NCBI GenBank assembly: GCA_002490995.1
Contig: DKVC01000061.1
Span: 1 to 7,519 of the forward strand
Direction of reading: 5' to 3'
DNA from: Lachnospiraceae bacterium UBA7188
Lineage (GTDB): Bacteria; Bacillota; Clostridia; Lachnospirales; Lachnospiraceae
Length of the DNA stretch: 7,519 bases
The notes under the pieces are model-generated. The model searched no databases and was not told the DNA's origin. It was given only the letters and a program-made list of their open reading frames with translations. A program made the position numbers and the translations under genes. Below are positions 6,336 through 7,519 of the stretch, piece after piece. Each line of letters begins with the position of its first letter. Position 1 is the first letter of the stretch.

Positions 6336-7519
6336 ATGAATAAGAGATTGAAGAGACTTGGCGCGCTGGCGGCCGGCGTCCTCCTGCTTGCAGGCTCCTG
6401 CATGACGGCATCCGCAGAAACCGGTTATACCTATAATTATGACTACTGGGGAGACGTCCAGTATTCGCCGGATGCCTACAGGGTAGTGGGAGTGTACACC
6501 GCGGTGGAGATGGGCCTTGACAGGAAGCTGAACCTTCCGGAAGGGATGTTTGTCTATCAGGATATGGTCTATATCTGCGACACGGGCAACAACCGCATCG
6601 TGGAACTGCGCCGGACGGGGGAAGAGAAGCTGGAAGTGAGCAGGATCATCGAGGAGTTTAAAGGGGACGTGGAGAAGAAGACCTTTGCCTCCCCTACGGA
6701 TATCGCGGTGACCGACGACGGCTATCTCTATATCTGTGACAAGAACAATGAGCGGATCCTGAAGCTGGATATGGATCTGAATTATGTGATGGAGTTCACC
6801 AAGCCCTCGGACGCGAATTTCGACCAGGGCATGACCTTCCTGCCCAACAAGCTCACGGTGGACGGCGCCGGGCGTGTGTACTGCGTGGCGGTGAACGTGA
6901 ACAAGGGACTGGTGAAATATGAGGCGGACGGAGTATTTTCCGGCTTCGTGGGAGCTACCCCGGTGACCTATGACTGGCAGGATTACATCTGGAAGAAGCT
7001 TGCCACCAAGGAACAGAGGGCGCAGATGGAATCCTTCGTCCCCACGGAGTATGACAACATTTATATGGACCATGAGGGCTTCATCTACGCCTCTACCACC
7101 AATGTGGCGGAGGCAGACTTAGACAGCGGGGACGCGGACCCCATCCGCAGGCTGAACCTGATGGGGAACAATATCCTGATCCAGAACGGCAACTGGCCGG
7201 TCATCGGCGACCTGTATTGGGGGGAGGCCGGCGGATACAAGGGGCCGTCCCTGATAACGGATATCACGGCCTTCGACAACGACGTGTATGTAGGCCTGGA
7301 CAAGGTAAGGGGCAGGCTCTTCGCCTATGATGACCAGGGGAGGATGCTGTATGCCTTCGGCGGCAGCGGCAATATGGACGGATATTTCCGGCAGCCCTCG
7401 GCCATCGACCATATGGGCCATGACCTGTTGGTGCTGGATTCCCTGGACAGCAGCGTGACGTTATTTACGCCTACGGAATTCGGAAGCCAGATCTTCCAGG
7501 CCATCGAGCAGTTCCAGGC
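6336..7519 (+). CDS. Exported NHL-repeat beta-propeller protein (3' end outside window)
   Basis: The frame is open from ATG 6336 to the window end, 394 complete codons. The start has GAGAGGAGAG at 6321-6330 upstream. Residues 1-27 form a signal peptide: a basic MNKRLKR, a hydrophobic core to about 20, and ASA (25-27) as a signal peptidase I site. AGSC (19-22) weakly fits a lipobox, so lipoprotein anchoring is an alternative. NHL-type blades follow, with the pattern P-x-x-(I/L/M)-x-V-x-x-x-G-x-x-Y-x-x-D-x-x-N-x-R-I-x-x-(L/F). Examples are LPEGMFVYQDMVYICDTGNNRI (68-88) and SPTDIAVTDDGYLYICDKNNERILKLD (119-145). Weaker ones lie near 166-205, 236-275, 305-340 and 351-380, so about six. No enzyme active site is evident. 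Thirty bases after the second permease, it is clearly part of the operon and may bind or present a ligand at the cell surface. After residue 383 the chain turns helical (SQIFQAIEQFQ), so a further domain probably follows outside the window. Confidence 0.85.
   Translation, partial: MNKRLKRLGALAAGVLLLAGSCMTASAETGYTYNYDYWGDVQYSPDAYRVVGVYTAVEMGLDRKLNLPEGMFVYQDMVYICDTGNNRIVELRRTGEEKLEVSRIIEEFKGDVEKKTFASPTDIAVTDDGYLYICDKNNERILKLDMDLNYVMEFTKPSDANFDQGMTFLPNKLTVDGAGRVYCVAVNVNKGLVKYEADGVFSGFVGATPVTYDWQDYIWKKLATKEQRAQMESFVPTEYDNIYMDHEGFIYASTTNVAEADLDSGDADPIRRLNLMGNNILIQNGNWPVIGDLYWGEAGGYKGPSLITDITAFDNDVYVGLDKVRGRLFAYDDQGRMLYAFGGSGNMDGYFRQPSAIDHMGHDLLVLDSLDSSVTLFTPTEFGSQIFQAIEQFQ

Noticed and set aside
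1..7519. CRISPR array, tRNA, rRNA or insertion sequence
   Set aside because: No regularly spaced direct repeats, no cloverleaf-type sequence and no transposase-like reading frame were found.

Overview
The window looks like a chromosomal carbohydrate-uptake locus from a Gram-positive Clostridia-type bacterium, most likely a Lachnospiraceae-like gut anaerobe. The reasons are strong AGGAG-type ribosome binding sites before most genes, GC-rich coding sequence next to a strongly AT-rich promoter region, and a gene set (AraC-family regulator, large solute-binding protein, two MalF/MalG-type permeases, exported NHL protein) typical of sugar-use islands in these organisms. The taxonomic call is inference.

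Layout. Bases 1-177 are the 3' end of a plus-strand gene resembling a fucose/arabinose-type sugar isomerase. A short in-frame tail at 177-242 may be its frameshifted C-terminus. A strong 32-base hairpin (250-281) separates it from a convergent AraC-family regulator (273-1202, minus strand). The hairpin covers the regulator's stop codon and may serve both genes as terminator. A 298-base AT-rich divergent intergenic region (1203-1500) holds several inverted repeats and a candidate promoter.

From 1501 a tightly packed plus-strand operon follows. Its first gene encodes a 981-residue membrane-anchored solute-binding protein with two tandem carbohydrate-binding-like modules, a middle region I cannot assign, and a C-terminal family 1 type solute-binding domain. 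Next, 10 bases on, is a MalF/LacF/UgpA-type permease (4457-5395), then 1 base on a MalG/UgpE-type permease (5397-6305), and 30 bases on a secreted NHL-repeat beta-propeller protein (6336 onward) that runs off the window.

How they may work together (inference): the divergent regulator has a cupin-like sensor domain and probably senses a sugar and controls the transporter operon. The binding protein stays tethered in the outer face of the membrane by an uncleaved N-terminal helix, captures an oligosaccharide and feeds the permease pair. Energy would come from an ATPase encoded elsewhere, because none is in this window. The exported propeller may be an accessory surface factor. The neighbouring isomerase-like gene hints at a deoxysugar or pentose, but the substrate cannot be read from sequence. 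The most unusual points are the binding-protein architecture, its conserved pairing with an NHL propeller, the repeat-rich divergent regulatory region, and the hairpin that contains a stop codon.
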